DNA of 64,000 nt from Chamaelirium japonicum (taxonomy: Eukaryota > Streptophyta > Magnoliopsida > Liliales > Melanthiaceae): positions 37,963,098 to 38,027,097 of the forward strand of contig OX393549.1 of the NCBI GenBank assembly GCA_947650365.1, written 5' to 3'. Below the pieces are notes generated by a model, which did not search any database, was not told the DNA's origin, and was given only the letters and a program-made list of their open reading frames with translations. Position numbers and translations under genes: made by a program. Of the stretch, positions 10,708 to 22,423 are shown piece by piece; position 1 is the first letter of the stretch, and each line of letters starts with the position of its first letter.

Positions 10708-12834
10708 TGTTGGAATTGGTGAGGTCTGCAGCTCGTAAAAACCTATAATTTAGCCTTATATGGTTGATAACTTAGGATTGCATCTTGATACGTATTATGA
10801 TTATAGAACAGAGAGCCAATGCTATATGATAATCCACTTGAGTGGAAGACTCAATGGACTGGTCCCATATAACCTAAATACGTTCGTAGCTCTGATTAGG
10901 GTTGGTCGCCCTATTAGGATAAGCTGTTGGGATGACAAAGCATGGGTGTCTCCACCATGGTCATTACCAGACACAATGTCTGTGCTCGAACGGAACCAAC
11001 ACGGTGCACAGATAGGTGAGCGGACACCGGTGCACTAAGCTGTATTTCTGCTTAGGGTAAAACGGTCCTAAACCTTGAGGAACCATGTCTGGTGGGCTAA
11101 CCACTTGTGTGGTGCTTTGGCGCACCAATATGTGAGGGTCCAGTTACATGACCCAAAATCATAATGTACTAGGTTACTCAATTAGCGTTGCATCAGTGTG
11201 TTACTCCTGCAAGCCATCCATACCCCTAATGGGAGGTGTGTCCCTTGTTCTGACCTACGTCATATTAAACCGGCCAGGTGGTCATCAGTTGGACACCTGA
11301 TCGGATCCAGATACTCGGTAGAGTAATCGAAGGTACGATGTATATAGTCAATCTGAAAGGAATCGAGTCATATGAACACTTGAGTCTGACGGTAGTCTCC
11401 ACCGCTCGATTTGCATCATGACACCAAGTGGAGGGATAGCTGGTTTACCACACTAAGCGGAGAGCAAGGGTATACGGAGAACATAGTAAATCTAGGGGAA
11501 TTAGAGTACAGTATGTGTCGCACTCTGGGTGGCTATGTAGGTTAACTTGGACTCAGATGATCGATGGTACACTCGGGTAGTGTGTCGATTGAGTCCAAGT
11601 TGAAAGTCATAAATCCTAGTCCATGAAGGTTTCACCTTATCCATATGATGCATGGTCCTTGAACCATCTCCTCAATTCATAGGAAGCAATTAGAGGAAGT
11701 AAGTAATCCAACCCTAATGACCCTATACTCCGTGTGTATATCACACTAGTGCATGGTAGATACGTAGGTGCGTGTGTATACTAGGAGAAATCCCGGAGTA
11801 GTACAGAGACACATGTAATCATCCGCTTACCTTAGTAGGCTTCGCTACATATGTGTGAGGCACCGGTTCGTGTTGCGAGTTGACTAGTTGCCTTTACAAG
11901 GGGCACCCTATGTGTTTACTGAAGGCACCTCAATAATAGTGGAATTACTAATCATAACCCACGTTAGTGCGCCATGTGAGTTACCAAGCGAGAGGGACAA
12001 CCAACAAGAGGCATGTGGGTATTTTGGGAAACCAAAATATCACCATGTGCTAGGTTGGCTGCCCCTAGCACATGGGGACATGTATGGGCCGGCCCCTCCC
12101 CTAGTTTCTAGGAGTTACTAGCAAGCTTCAAAGGGAGGGGAGCTAAACTCTAGGTGATTTACTTTTAGGGCCGACCACTTCTGGCGATAGCGGGCTGGCC
12201 TATTGCAACACGTAAGGAGAGACATATACTGGGAGGCCGGCCACAACTTGCTTATGCAAGGTGTAGAGGTCGGCCTCTATACACATGGATGAGGAGAGGG
12301 GGAGCCGACCACTAAGTGGTGATGAAGCCTTAGCCGCCCCCCTCTTCTCTTTGTCTCTTCTCTCATCTCCAACGCGTGTGCGCGAGGGTTTAGACAAGGA
12401 TGAATAGAAGACGGAGAAGGCTCATCGCATGGAGACACTCAGAGATCCATTGATGAGGTACCATGCATCGTGCGAGATTGAGTGAACTAGAAGGCGCTTC
12501 CCGCCATCTTTTGTTGTCTAGATTTTGGGTAGAAGTTCAATAATGTTTCTATGATTGTGGGAGATACAGTACTCCAAACGACCTTAAACCATTTGCAAAA
12601 GTTATGTCTCGAAGTTCTCTAGTTGCAGTCCAAATTTTAGCCCAATCGGAGTTCGGGGTGAACAATTATAACCGTTGCATCGAAGGTATATCAAGCAGAT
12701 CCGAGGCCGTCTCCATCGACTAATGAAGAAATTTATCGCGGTGAAAGGATTTGCACGGATATGATCACGATAAATCACTTTATTCTCCTCTCACTTCAGT
12801 CAATTAGTAATTTCCAAAAAGGTTTTAACTTACA
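10708..12834. repeat. unclassified repeat-like block, possible long LTR
   Basis: The block begins TGTTGGAATTGG exactly where Copia gag homology ends, and a matching ACA-type end (AACTTACA) is near 12,834. There is no supportable protein-coding gene. The terminal TG/CA pattern suggests an LTR, but no 5-bp target duplication, second copy or primer-binding site was found. Confidence 0.3.
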
Positions 12835-12979
12835 ATTGTATTGAGTGAGACTAAGGTGATACAATCATTATGCATTCACCATTGGTTGATAATGCCAATT
12901 TCAATTTGGTCAATAGTTTAAGGATTAATATGTTCAAAATAAATATTTTGGAGTAATACGAATTTGGGCGTTTAGTTCA

Positions 12980-12982
<3 letters not shown>

Positions 12983-13043
<61 letters not shown>
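12983..13043. repeat. (GA)n microsatellite
   Basis: A nearly pure GA dinucleotide run of about 60 bp with one AAAG interruption, ending in a short G run. Confidence 0.9.
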
Positions 13044-13044
<1 letters not shown>

Positions 13045-13997
13045 GGGGGGATTAATAAATTTTTTAAAGTAAAAGATCAAACAATAATAAAAAAATTAAA
13101 GACCATATAATAGATGCTCTGCATGAAGTCAAACCAGCTTCAAGGGTACTCAATTTATTAGAACATGGTAAGTTGCTCAGTAATCAACAAGTCAATTTCT
13201 TAATAAGGTGCCCTACTTCTGGATTTAAAGAAATCTACATGTCACATCTTATGTGAAAAAAAAACTTGAATGAATATAGAACCGACTAAACTATAATTTT
13301 AAATAACTTTCTTTATTATCTCTGTTTTTAAACGAACTTTTATATAAATCACATACTTTTAGAAGGCGATGTAAATATCTTCACCGATGCTTTTTCATCG
13401 AAAGACAAACGATTTTGTGAATTAAAAAAATAAAATAGGCATATATGTTAATAATAATAATAATATGAGTTTTGATTGCTATGTTATATTGTAGGTGATT
13501 ATATACAAAAAACCTTAATAAAATAAAATTATGACATGAGGAAATAGTGATGCTTACCTTCTTATTTTGGTTATTTTATTAACTATACAACTGACCTAAT
13601 AATGACATCAATCTTTCCAAAACTACCATCAATATAAGAGCTACTAATTAAAGATGTGTTGAACCATATGCACAAGTCACTAATAAATGTATTCTTTTAC
13701 GCTCTCAATGTTGACAATGTGAAATTTAAATCTTAACCCTAAGAAAATGAATAAACAATAATGCAGAGTGAGCTAATACTGCTAATCTTTACTATATTAA
13801 GAGAATTGGGTCTTAAGATATAAAGCAATAATATCCACAACTATCAATACCTTAAGTCAAACAAATATGATAAGCAAAAACGTTTAAAACATTTAAAAAA
13901 AAATTGAGGTAGTATTTAAAATTATAATTATTAAAAAGAATGAAATCCTACTAACAGAGAAAACAATCACACCCCAAAGTCTCTTTCCATAATGTAT

Positions 13998-13999
<2 letters not shown>

Positions 14000-14037
<38 letters not shown>

Positions 14038-14057
14038 CCCCCCCCCCCCCCCCCCCC
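14000..14057. repeat. (CT)n-(C)n compound microsatellite
   Basis: About 35 bp of CT repeats passes directly into a C homopolymer of about 23 bp. Confidence 0.9.
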
Positions 14058-14260
14058 TTCAAATATGTCCATCACATGTGATTTCCTCTAGTGAGGAAAT
14101 GAAGGCAAATTATGGATTAAATCCAAATTTGACAAACATCCTCAAAAGTCAAGTCATCTTTTCTTGGTAGAATAAAAGTTTATTTCGAATGATATGTTAG
14201 TAATGGTCGAATAATATTTCATGACATCTCACATGATTTGTGGTCATGATGCGTTCGATA

Positions 14261-14287
14261 CCCCCCCCCCCCCCCCCCCCCCCCCCC
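14261..14287. repeat. poly(C) tract of about 27 bp
   Basis: An uninterrupted C run. Tracts like this are prone to length error in assemblies, so the exact length is doubtful. Confidence 0.85.
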
Positions 14288-14491
14288 TCCAAATGCATTG
14301 TTGGATTTTGGCCCATTAAAAGCCGCACCCGAAGCCTAGAAGTTGATGAACTTGGCAGCAATTTTACGGGTAGAACGTAGCAGAAATTTGCCGGGGTGAC
14401 CGGACCAACGCATGTGCAGGTTGAGCGTCGGGTTGTTTTTTGAGATGGTTTTGAAAATTCTAATGTTATATGTTTCCTCTCTCTATGGATC

Positions 14492-14815
14492 GTGGTATCC
14501 ATATATAAGGGGAGCTATGGCCCTAGGTTTTTGTTTTTTAAATGTCGTCGGGAGATATTGAATTGAAGGACGGAGAGAGAAGAAAAATATGGTCTAGGGT
14601 TTGCCGCAAGGAGAGAAGATAGATGAAGGAAGGAAGAGAGAAAGGAGATTGAGAATAAGAAGAAGAGATGAAGAAAGAAAATGGAAGAAGGGAAGGGAGA
14701 ATGGAGGTTCATCTCCGGATTCTCCTTCAAGTTCATCAAAGGTTTCATCCGGGTTCTTCAGCGCGTCTACCTCGGTCTTGTCTTCTACGGGCGTTTTCAT
14801 CTATCCGGTATATCT
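14492..14815 (-). repeat. second copy of the 8450-8700 pyrimidine-rich repeat
   Basis: The minus strand closely resembles plus-strand 8450-8700: both contain GAACCTCCA-type wording, a TTCTTCTT-rich tract and then TCTCTCCTTGC(A/G)GCAAACCCTA. A TATA-like CATATATAAGG is at 14,492-14,503. The shared part reads like the leader of a retroelement or a captured 5' UTR, not a gene. Confidence 0.5.
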
Positions 14816-15736
14816 CTGGATCTCTCGAGCGGATTGTTCTCTAATTAATTGTTGTCTTTCGGTGAGAGGAGCAGTAAAAGGAGCTGCGGCCATGCAGGGT
14901 CCGATAAACGCCAACCACTGCATGATTTATTTCTCTTGCTAGTGACAATCCAAACCTCTAAATGCCTGCGAATTCATATTGCACATGTATATCTTTATAA
15001 TCGGTGTATCAAATTCTCTATTTAGTGTGCGATATCAGCAGGGCTCCATCCTGAGTGCTTGGAGGTTTCCGCGGCATAGGAGATTCGTATCATGAGCCGA
15101 TTCTGGCCCCGGCATGTATTTCATCGCATGCCCAAACTTGAAAGTGAGTGAAGGTTGAAGAGGAAGTAAAGTTATGGTCATGTTTCCCCTCTTAACGTTC
15201 CAAGTCATTGGTTGTGGGCTTTTTTTTAAAAAAATCTTTTTGTGGTCAAAATTGATTTGATTTCTTGGCACATAAGAAACGCAATCCCCAAATGCACCCG
15301 GTCTTCCATGTCCGCATCACATTTTTTGTCTGGTAGTAGCATATGATAATATAGAATATTTACAGGGGCCAAATCCCAAGTTGTTAGCCGGGAATTCCAA
15401 GTTCGTTAACGAAATGAACCGACTGATGTGAAGGCGGACGACATCGGACGGTCAGGAGTGGCGCAGGTGGTGGGTGTAGGGAGGTTGGTGTGAATTGACC
15501 GGTCAGGATTGTGTTTGAATCTGACCGTAGACTTCTTTGATCCGTTGGCGTTTTGTGATGATGAGTACGATTATGGTTAGCAAGGTCAGGGCGGGGGAGG
15601 AAGAAAGCGAGCACGTGCCCAAATAGACGGTCCACATCGTTAGTACCTTCTGCGTGAGTTCCCTCCTTTTGGTCACGAGGTGAAAAGGGATATTAAAACC
15701 TTTTTCTTTTTTTTTAAAAGCTGGACCGGTTAGGTG
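14816..15736. other. spacer, no gene seen
   Basis: Short overlapping frames on both strands lack any recognisable domain. The stretch ends at the 8-bp target duplication of the next MITE. Confidence 0.45.
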
Positions 15737-18171
15737 TAGGGGTGGCAATGGGTCGGGTCGGGTCGGGTCGGATTCGGGACGGGTTGAGACATAGGTATAA
15801 GGGTAAAACCTCCAATCCGAACCCGACCCGTTTAATAAACGGGTCAAAAATTTAAACCCAAACCCGATCTGCCTAATAAACAGGTTGACCCGACCCGACC
15901 CGACCCGTTTAACCTGTTTACTAAACAAGTCGAGTCGTGTCGGATCGGGTTGGCTCAACAAAACCCATGTAAACCTGTCGGGTTGGGTCAAACGAGTCAG
16001 ATTGGGTTGGGTTGGGTTGGGTCGGGTCGGCTCGGGTTGACACGACCCATTTGGTAAACGGGTAAGTCGGGTTATAAGTACAAACCCAAACCCGACCCAC
16101 TAAATAAATGGGTCAATCGGGTCGTCCTGTTTATGACCCGAACCCGTTTAGACCTGTAGACACACGAATTTTGTCTAACCCGAACCCGACTTGCGTACGC
16201 CTACGCGGATGCAAACCCGACGTGCGCTCCGACTCGGACCCGACTAGCACGCATCGACGTGGACCCGGACCCGATTCGCGCCCGACAAGGGAACCGGGCG
16301 GGCCCACCCTCAAGTGGGGCCCACCCGGCCGGCCCCTAATAGGGACCCGAACCCCATGGGGGGCCGGCCCCTAGTAGGGATCCGAACCCCATAGGGGGTC
16401 CGGCCGGCCTTGCAAGGAAAAAGAAAAGAAAGGAAAGAAGAGAAAAAGGAAAGAAAAGAAAGGAAAGAAAAGAAAAAGGAAAGAAAAGAAAAGGAAAGAA
16501 AAGAAAGAAAAGGAAAGAACTACCGCCATGTGCGGGGGGAGGTTGCGTATGGCGTCTGCTCACTCGCGGATCTGCGCCGATCCCTCGATCCGAGGCACAA
16601 GAAGAAGCGCCGGATCGCCATCGATTTCGTGTGCAAAATCCAGCCATAATAGCCCCGCCAGAAAAGGAAAACAAATAAATGTTATTCCCCTCATCAATGG
16701 ATGAATAAATCCCGGGTAATTATGAGAGAGATATTAAAGGGATTTAAAATTAAAACTTCCCATATCTCTCACCCCTCCCCTTTGCCTATAAATAGAGGGG
16801 GTGGGGGAAGGTTCAAGAGATCGAAGATTGAAGACGAAGTGCGGGAGCTCTGCAGAAGAGGAGACGCCCCTTCATCGACCCAAGGCTTCACGAGGCACGG
16901 GCAAGCCTGTCCCTTCGGGATCGGTTTAGTCCATTGAAAGCCCTCAGCGACGTAAAGACCCTTGCACACGAAGATCAAGACTTCGACTCCGAGCACGAAG
17001 AAGAAAGCTCGGAGAAGAAGACCCTTCGACTCCGAAGACGCCAGAAGCAAAGGCCGGAGAAGAAGCTCGGAGCGGCACTACCCCGTCGGCTCCAACAAAT
17101 CCTCTACTCCGATCAAGCTCCAAAGCCCGGAGAAGAGAAACGAAGCGTCATCACCCCGTCGCCTTTGACAAATATCTGCGCCATCCACGAAGAAGAAAGC
17201 CTGGAGCAGACCGCCTGAAGCGTCGCCACCCCCACCGTCTTCATCAACAAAAGCCGACGCTACAACCGTCGCACGGAGACCGTCGCTACCCTCGCCGTCT
17301 TCATCAACAAAAGCCGACGCCACAACCATTGCACGGATATCGGTGCTATCCCCACTATCTTCGGAAGCCCGGAGAAGACGAGAAGTCCAGCCGACACCCA
17401 AACCGTCGAAGCGCAAAGAAATAGCCCACGTCGTTCGAAGAAGAAGACCGAGTTGACGCTGAAGCTAAAGCCTACGTAAGAAGCCAAAGCAAAGCCCCAG
17501 TAAAGCCCGCGCCAAAGCAACGCAAGTGCCAAAGCCAAGCGACTACGCCGGCCACGAGCAAAAGCACCGCACGTTCTAGCCGATACGACGCGAAGTCCGA
17601 AAGAACGCAAGCATCACAAGTCTCTCCCGGCTACGTCCAAGCGCAAGCGCCGAAGCAAAGCAAAAGCCAGAGCCACGCCGGAGCCAAGCCAAAGCCAAAA
17701 AGCCAAAGCCAAAAGTCGACGCCAAAAGCACGATCGACGTTGCGAACCGACGATCAAGGACGCCGAGGTCAAGCAAGGAGCGAGGAAGACACGAAGACCG
17801 AGGAACGAAGCTGAAGACCCCCTAGCCGAGGAAGCGCGAAGCACGGAAGGGACCAAAGAAACGGCAGACATTCCTTAGCCTCTCAAAAACCCTCACCTTG
17901 TAAAAACCCCTGTCCTGGGCAACCCCTTCAGAGCTCTCGCACGAACACCACGTGGAGACGCGGATCAAAGGGATCCTCCAGAAGATCTCTCCCACAATCC
18001 CCTGATCAACACTCGCCGTAACCCGGACTCGCCACACCCGAGCCACCCGGGTCCCGGCCACACTTGTAATCTCGTGTGTTCGCAATAAAGACGACCCATA
18101 CCTTTTTCTGCGCATAAAAGACCAAACCCAAACCTGCTAACTTCGGGTCGGATCAAAGATTATCACCCCTA
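15737..18171. mobile_element. hAT-type MITE copy 1, split by a solo LTR
   Basis: The ends are TAGGGGTGGCAATGGG on the left and, read inward from the right, TAGGGGTGATAATC. The flanks are GTTAGGTG (15,729-15,736) and GTTAGGTG (18,172-18,179), an exact 8-bp target duplication. The interior is dense in GGGTCGGGT and GACCCGTTTA words and encodes nothing. A 1,964-bp solo gypsy LTR (16,155-18,118) splits it near the right end, leaving a MITE of about 466 bp. Its last 48 bp match the corresponding end of the copy at 24,521-24,965, which confirms that the two halves belong together. Confidence 0.9.
16155..18118. mobile_element. solo LTR of the outer Tat-type gypsy family
   Basis: The unit begins TGTAGACACACGAATTTT and ends CTTTTTCTGCGCATAAA, flanked by a perfect 5-bp duplication AGACC (16,150-16,154 and 18,119-18,123). 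Length (1,964 bp) and order of internal sequence match the 1,960-bp LTR at 45,535-47,494, including the TATA box CTATAAATAG (16,786-16,795), the AAAGCCAAAGC-rich zone and AATAAA (18,084-18,089). The final base pair departs from the usual CA through one C-to-A change. No internal retroviral genes are present, so it is a recombination-derived solo LTR. Confidence 0.92.
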
Positions 18172-18286
18172 GTTAGGTGGTCATACAAGAAGGGAGCCTG
18201 AGCAAAAAGACTCAAAGAGGTCCGGAGATCGAAACGAGGAGAATGGCATCAATGATCAGGATTTGTACGTGCAAACAAGGCACAAC

Positions 18287-18718
18287 TAGGGGTTGGCAGT
18301 GGGTCGGGCTCGAGTCAGACCCTGTCTGTACCCGTGCCCATGCCCATTCGGGTATGGTAGGGTCCATACCCGACTCATACTCATTTGGGTAGAAGAGGGT
18401 CCATATCCAATCCATACCTATTCGAATTTCGGGTATGAATTAGGTATAATTTTATCTCTTTTTATCCACCATATATGCAATTGCTTGAAGGTATCAAATG
18501 TAATGATTTTTTAGTTGAAATAACTTCCGGCGTATCACAAGCGTATACACATGTTAAAGGGCAATCGGGTTTCAGGTATGGATATTGAGGTATACCCGAA
18601 AGTTAATTGGGAAGAGTTCAGGTACACCCTATCCAAATCTTGTTTTGGGTACAAAATATATATCTATACCCAAAGTTTCAGCTCAGGTTTTGGGTTATCG
18701 GAGTCCATTGCCACCTTA
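18287..18718. mobile_element. hAT-type MITE copy 2 (GGGTATGG subfamily)
   Basis: The ends TAGGGGTTGGCAGTGGG and, inverted, TAAGGTGGCAATGG resemble the neighbouring MITEs, but the interior uses GGGTATGG and CCATACCC words. The flanks GGCACAAC (18,279-18,286) and GGCGTAAC (18,719-18,726) agree at 6 of 8 positions, with both differences transitions, as in an aged target duplication. It encodes no protein. Confidence 0.75.
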
Positions 18719-18834
18719 GGCGTAACGGCCATGAGGGAAAGTTCACTCCACGGTGTTCATACCTGGAGTCAAACAAGAAAACCACTCCAACTTGGGAGAG
18801 AGGAAGCACCACTAGGCCAAGAGCCCGTTGGTAT

Positions 18835-19075
18835 GGATATTAAATTTAAAGCTCTTAACTTAGTCGTCCCGAACCATGCTATCACCATGATTCGAGGTTC
18901 GGCCATCAACACCTGTTATTTCCATCCATAAGGATGGTTCTGGATTGTTGAAATCTACAGGGCACAGGGTGAATCCAGGGGGATCCCATCTTAAAGGTCG
19001 GGTGATCAAACAAGTGGGGACATGTGTTTATGATTAGACCCTGAATCACGATGATTCCGTGATTCAGGCGACTAT
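18835..19075 (+). repeat. repeat shared with 40,140-40,375
   Basis: Both places contain, in the same order, TAAAGC(C/T)CTTAACTTAGT, CATCAACACCTGTTATTT, GATCTACAGGGCAC (or a close variant) and a terminal palindrome-like ATCACG/CGTGATTC or ACCACG/CGTGGTTC block. The conserved order over about 240 bp shows a dispersed repeat. Class unknown; no target duplication was found. Confidence 0.65.
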
Positions 19076-19483
19076 TTTAAGTCATTTGTATTAAATTTGT
19101 AGCTTATACATCACTCTACCCACTTCTCCATCTAGATTAGATTATGGGGTGGGTGCCCAAGGAGTAGGTCCAACTGTCGCACATAGTTTAAGTCAGGTTA
19201 AATACCATGTTAATTGTTACTAGAGCAATGCTATTCAACCAGAAGTGATTGTCCAGATTTGCTCAACCCAAATGATGTGGCATCCAATCACACCGTCCCT
19301 TTGCCTGCCTGCTTGTGATTAACCTGTCCGGACGGACTGGGTGTAACGAATGGCTATGATGATCAAGACATGTCATTTTGGTTGATCATTTGGACAGATG
19401 CTTCTGGACAAATAATATTTTTCAGGTTTTTATTTTGATAAAGAGGAAGACACTACAAGAGCAACCACACTTCGCCCTAAAGG
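19076..19483. other. spacer, no gene seen
   Basis: Ordinary AT-leaning sequence without long frames, ending at the MITE target site CCTAAAGG. Confidence 0.45.
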
Positions 19484-19955
19484 TAGGGGTGGCAATGGGT
19501 TGTGTGGGGTCGGGTTCGTGTCGTGTCTAGTTTCGGGTCGTGTCCAAAACCGCTAGACCCGGACCCGACCCGTTTAACTAATCGTGTGTCTAGATCCTAA
19601 ACATGTACCCGACCCATTTATAAACGGGTAGATCCGATAAGACCCGTTAGACCCGTTTACCACACGGGTTTATTCAGTTGACCCGATCCGACCCAATCTG
19701 ACTCGACCCGACCTAACCCGATAGACTCGCTGATACTATCTATTACAGTATCGGATTGCGGGTAGACTCGACCCGTTGAATTTTAAACGGGTCTTCCCGG
19801 GTCTACCGTGTCTAGACCCTAAACTCGGACCCGACCCGTTTATTAAATGGGTCTACCGTGTCGACCCGTTAATGACCCGAACCCGTTTAGCCCAGACGCA
19901 GACCCACTAACTTCATGTCGGGTCTGCCGTGTCGGGTCCGAAATTGCCAGCCCTA
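19484..19955. mobile_element. hAT-type MITE copy 3
   Basis: The ends are TAGGGGTGGCAATGGG and, inverted, TAGGGCTGGCAATTTC. The exact 8-bp target duplication is CCTAAAGG (19,476-19,483 and 19,956-19,963). The 472-bp interior is built of GGGTCGGG and GACCCG words and has no coding capacity. Confidence 0.92.
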
Positions 19956-20072
19956 CCTAAAGGTCAAAGCATCCAACCGAGCAATCTACCTAATAGGAGG
20001 TGAAAATTAATTTAAGAAAAAGATAGTCAACAGCCGTCCGTTGAGCGATATTTTCCTTGTTACTAGGATGCA

Positions 20073-21340
20073 TGTGGGTAGGGCTGGAAATTTCGGACCC
20101 GACACGGCAGACCCGACACGAAGTTAGCGGGTCTGGGTCAGGGCTACACGGGTTCGGGTTATAAACGGATCGACACGATAGAACCGCTTAATAAACGGGT
20201 CGGGTCCGGGTTTAGAGTCGTAACACGTTAGACCCGAGAAGACCCGTTCAGTATTCAACGGGTCGTGTCGGGTTGGGTCGGCCAGCAATCCGATACTATA
20301 ATATATAATACCAGCGGGTCTTTCGGGTCAGGTCGGGTCGAGTTGGATCGGGTCAACTGAATAGACCCGGGTGGTAAACGGGTCTTATCGGGTCTACCCG
20401 TTTATTAGCGGGTCGGGTACGGGTTTAGGATCTTGACACGATTAGTTAAATGGGTCGGGTCCGGGTCTAGGGGTTTTGGACACGACACGAACCTGACACG
20501 ACACGACCCATTGCCACCCCTACATGTGGGTCGTGTAGAATTTGGGACCAGCTGCAGCCTATTAGTCATGAATGGCCATTTTTTTCTTCTTGAAAGCTAT
20601 TGGTGCACCAAACACTTGCACAGGGTTGATGGAACTTGTCATCACAATTTTTTTTTTTTGGTACATCAGATTGGTCAACACATCATAACTTAGAGGTCCT
20701 CAACAAGAAGAAAAGAAAGCAACGAAGGAGCATCAATCGTCGTCAAGTATCCCTCTGTGCCACGGATTCGAGCTTCGTAAGCAAGCTAATGCGCTGCGCC
20801 CACGACGACAGTGAGACCTCTTAATCCTATCTGGAGTCTATGACGATAGTGGAACCCCTCCAATTCGGCTTGAGGCCTACGAATATGGTCTGGGACATGG
20901 TGCCACGTTTATCGAAAAACGCTCAGGGGCCCGGTCACTCCCAAAACCTCTACATATAGGAGGGCCGACACATATTCCAGACTGAATTTTAAATTCCAGA
21001 TACAAATCCTAATTTTCATTACAGAGATCTTTCTTCAGGTTTTTATAAGTTGCAGAGCTCAGACGAAGAATTGATCTCCATCCTTTCCTTCTCTTTATAT
21101 CTCTGATTTCTTGTTCAGGTGACACTCGGCCTGTCAAGAGATTAATTTACATTTAAGAGTTGGTGGATTCAAGGTTATGTCTTACCGGACGGAAACGTAG
21201 GCTTCGGTCAAACTTTGTCACCACATTATTGTGTCTACGCTCTACAGTGCTCGTGTTACAGCTCAGCACGCTACAGAGCACGTCACCAGATTCTATTGAT
21301 TGTTGGTGGAAAACTTTACACGACGATAGAATCCTCCACA
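20073..21340 (+). mobile_element. solo or truncated gypsy LTR related to the inner Tat element, split by a MITE
   Basis: With the MITE at 20,079-20,522 removed, the block begins TGTGGGTCGTG and ends ATCCTCCACA. It shares landmarks with the 756-bp LTR at 48,472-49,227 in the same order: TATAA(A/G)TTGCAGAGC (near 21,045), TGA(C/T)ACTCGGCCTGTC (near 21,120) and ACGTAGGCTTCGG (near 21,197). It lies against the 3' part of the LINE. No 5-bp target duplication could be confirmed. Confidence 0.6.
20079..20522. mobile_element. hAT-type MITE copy 4, inverted relative to copy 3
   Basis: It begins TAGGGCTGGAAATTTCGG and ends CATTGCCACCCCTA, the reverse order of copy 3. The exact 8-bp duplication is CATGTGGG (20,071-20,078 and 20,523-20,530). 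The insertion splits the start of a gypsy LTR, so the MITE arrived after that LTR. Confidence 0.92.
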
Positions 21341-22020
21341 AGTACCGACCCGGTATCAAAACGATGCCGCGGCACGTACGATGCATTTTTGGTAGCCAGA
21401 ACCCACACCCCACTCGCCAGCTCCTCCAGTGATTTGAAGGATCCATCCGACTACACAAGGAAGGTCGCGGTGGAGTCCCATTTAACCGTAACCTTATCTG
21501 ATTTCAACCGAAGGTCGAACCTGTGGCTAATATAGACTCCATGTTGCACCACAGTCAGAAAGGAAGTGTCAAAATGTCCAAAAAGTTTACCAGGTCTAGC
21601 ATTTTATAGTTTCCGTAAGGCAACAATTTCATTAGGCATAGATAGGGGTACTCCTCCGTCGATTATTTGAGAGGTAGATCCAATTTATCACATCTAAAAT
21701 ACATGCTCGATATCTTTTGCTGGATCGCTACACCATGGGAAGCTCCCAAAACCCATGCGTAGACGATGCCGCACAAGCGAGGCGATTGGTAAAGCTCCAT
21801 GTAAGACTTTCCTTAGAAAAAATTACACCCTTGGTGGGACCCTTAATGATCCTTAACTTTCACAAGTGGTCCCCTCACCGTTGGGGTAGAGTCGCAACTT
21901 CATCTTCAATATCTCTCCTGAGAAGTTTGAGTTGGCAGAGATACTACGGCCTTAGACCAAAAGGAGATGTATGTAGAATCCATCGGATTGTCTCTTTTAG
22001 CCATTTAGAAACATGCTGCT

Positions 22021-22342
22021 TTTGACGACTAAGATCCAATAGTCAATAGCCAAGACTCCTGAGATTGTGATGCCAAGATGGATGGGGTGAGGTGAGGTGT
22101 CCAAGGCCACGAATTAGCCCCACATCACCAGGAGAAAAGAGATCATGAGCTACCTATATAATTTTTCCTCCCAAACGTAGAAGATATGTTTTAAAACTGT
22201 GTGTCGTTATAGATTTCATAAAAACTCCATAGTTAAGCATACTCGGGCTAGAGTAGTACTAGGATGGGTGACCTCATGGGATGTCCTCGTGCGGGCACGG
22301 AAAAAGCATACAATATCTTGTGTTTTTGAGGTGGATGTTACA
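22021..22342 (+). repeat. Cassandra 5' LTR with 5S-like core
   Basis: The 5S-derived part is about 22,212-22,296: AGTTAAGCAT corresponds to box A and GGATGGGTGACC to box C of the 5S internal promoter, followed by GTCCTCGTG. The 5' half of a true 5S gene is missing, so this is not an rRNA gene. Confidence 0.85.
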
Positions 22343-22423
22343 AAATGATATCAGAACATGTTCTCCTCGCGATGGGGGGAATCTAATCCCACATGAGGAC
22401 GCATGGCGCTTAAGAAGGTGGAT

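Larger units (their letters stand above)
12835..14490. other. AT-rich spacer with microsatellites, no gene seen
   Basis: The sequence is low-complexity and AT-rich, with an AAT-type run near 13,450-13,467 and three longer simple repeats listed separately. No domain is recognisable in any frame. Confidence 0.5.

Noticed and set aside
15750..16130. interstitial telomere-like repeat (GGGTCGGGT)
   Set aside because: The unit is not TTTAGGG and the stretch is the body of a MITE with inverted ends and an 8-bp target duplication.
21381..21385. ATGCA as the right target duplication of the LTR starting at 20,073
   Set aside because: ATGCA also lies left of the LTR, but the base pair before this copy is not a CA-type LTR end and lies 40 bp beyond the better end at 21,340; probably chance.
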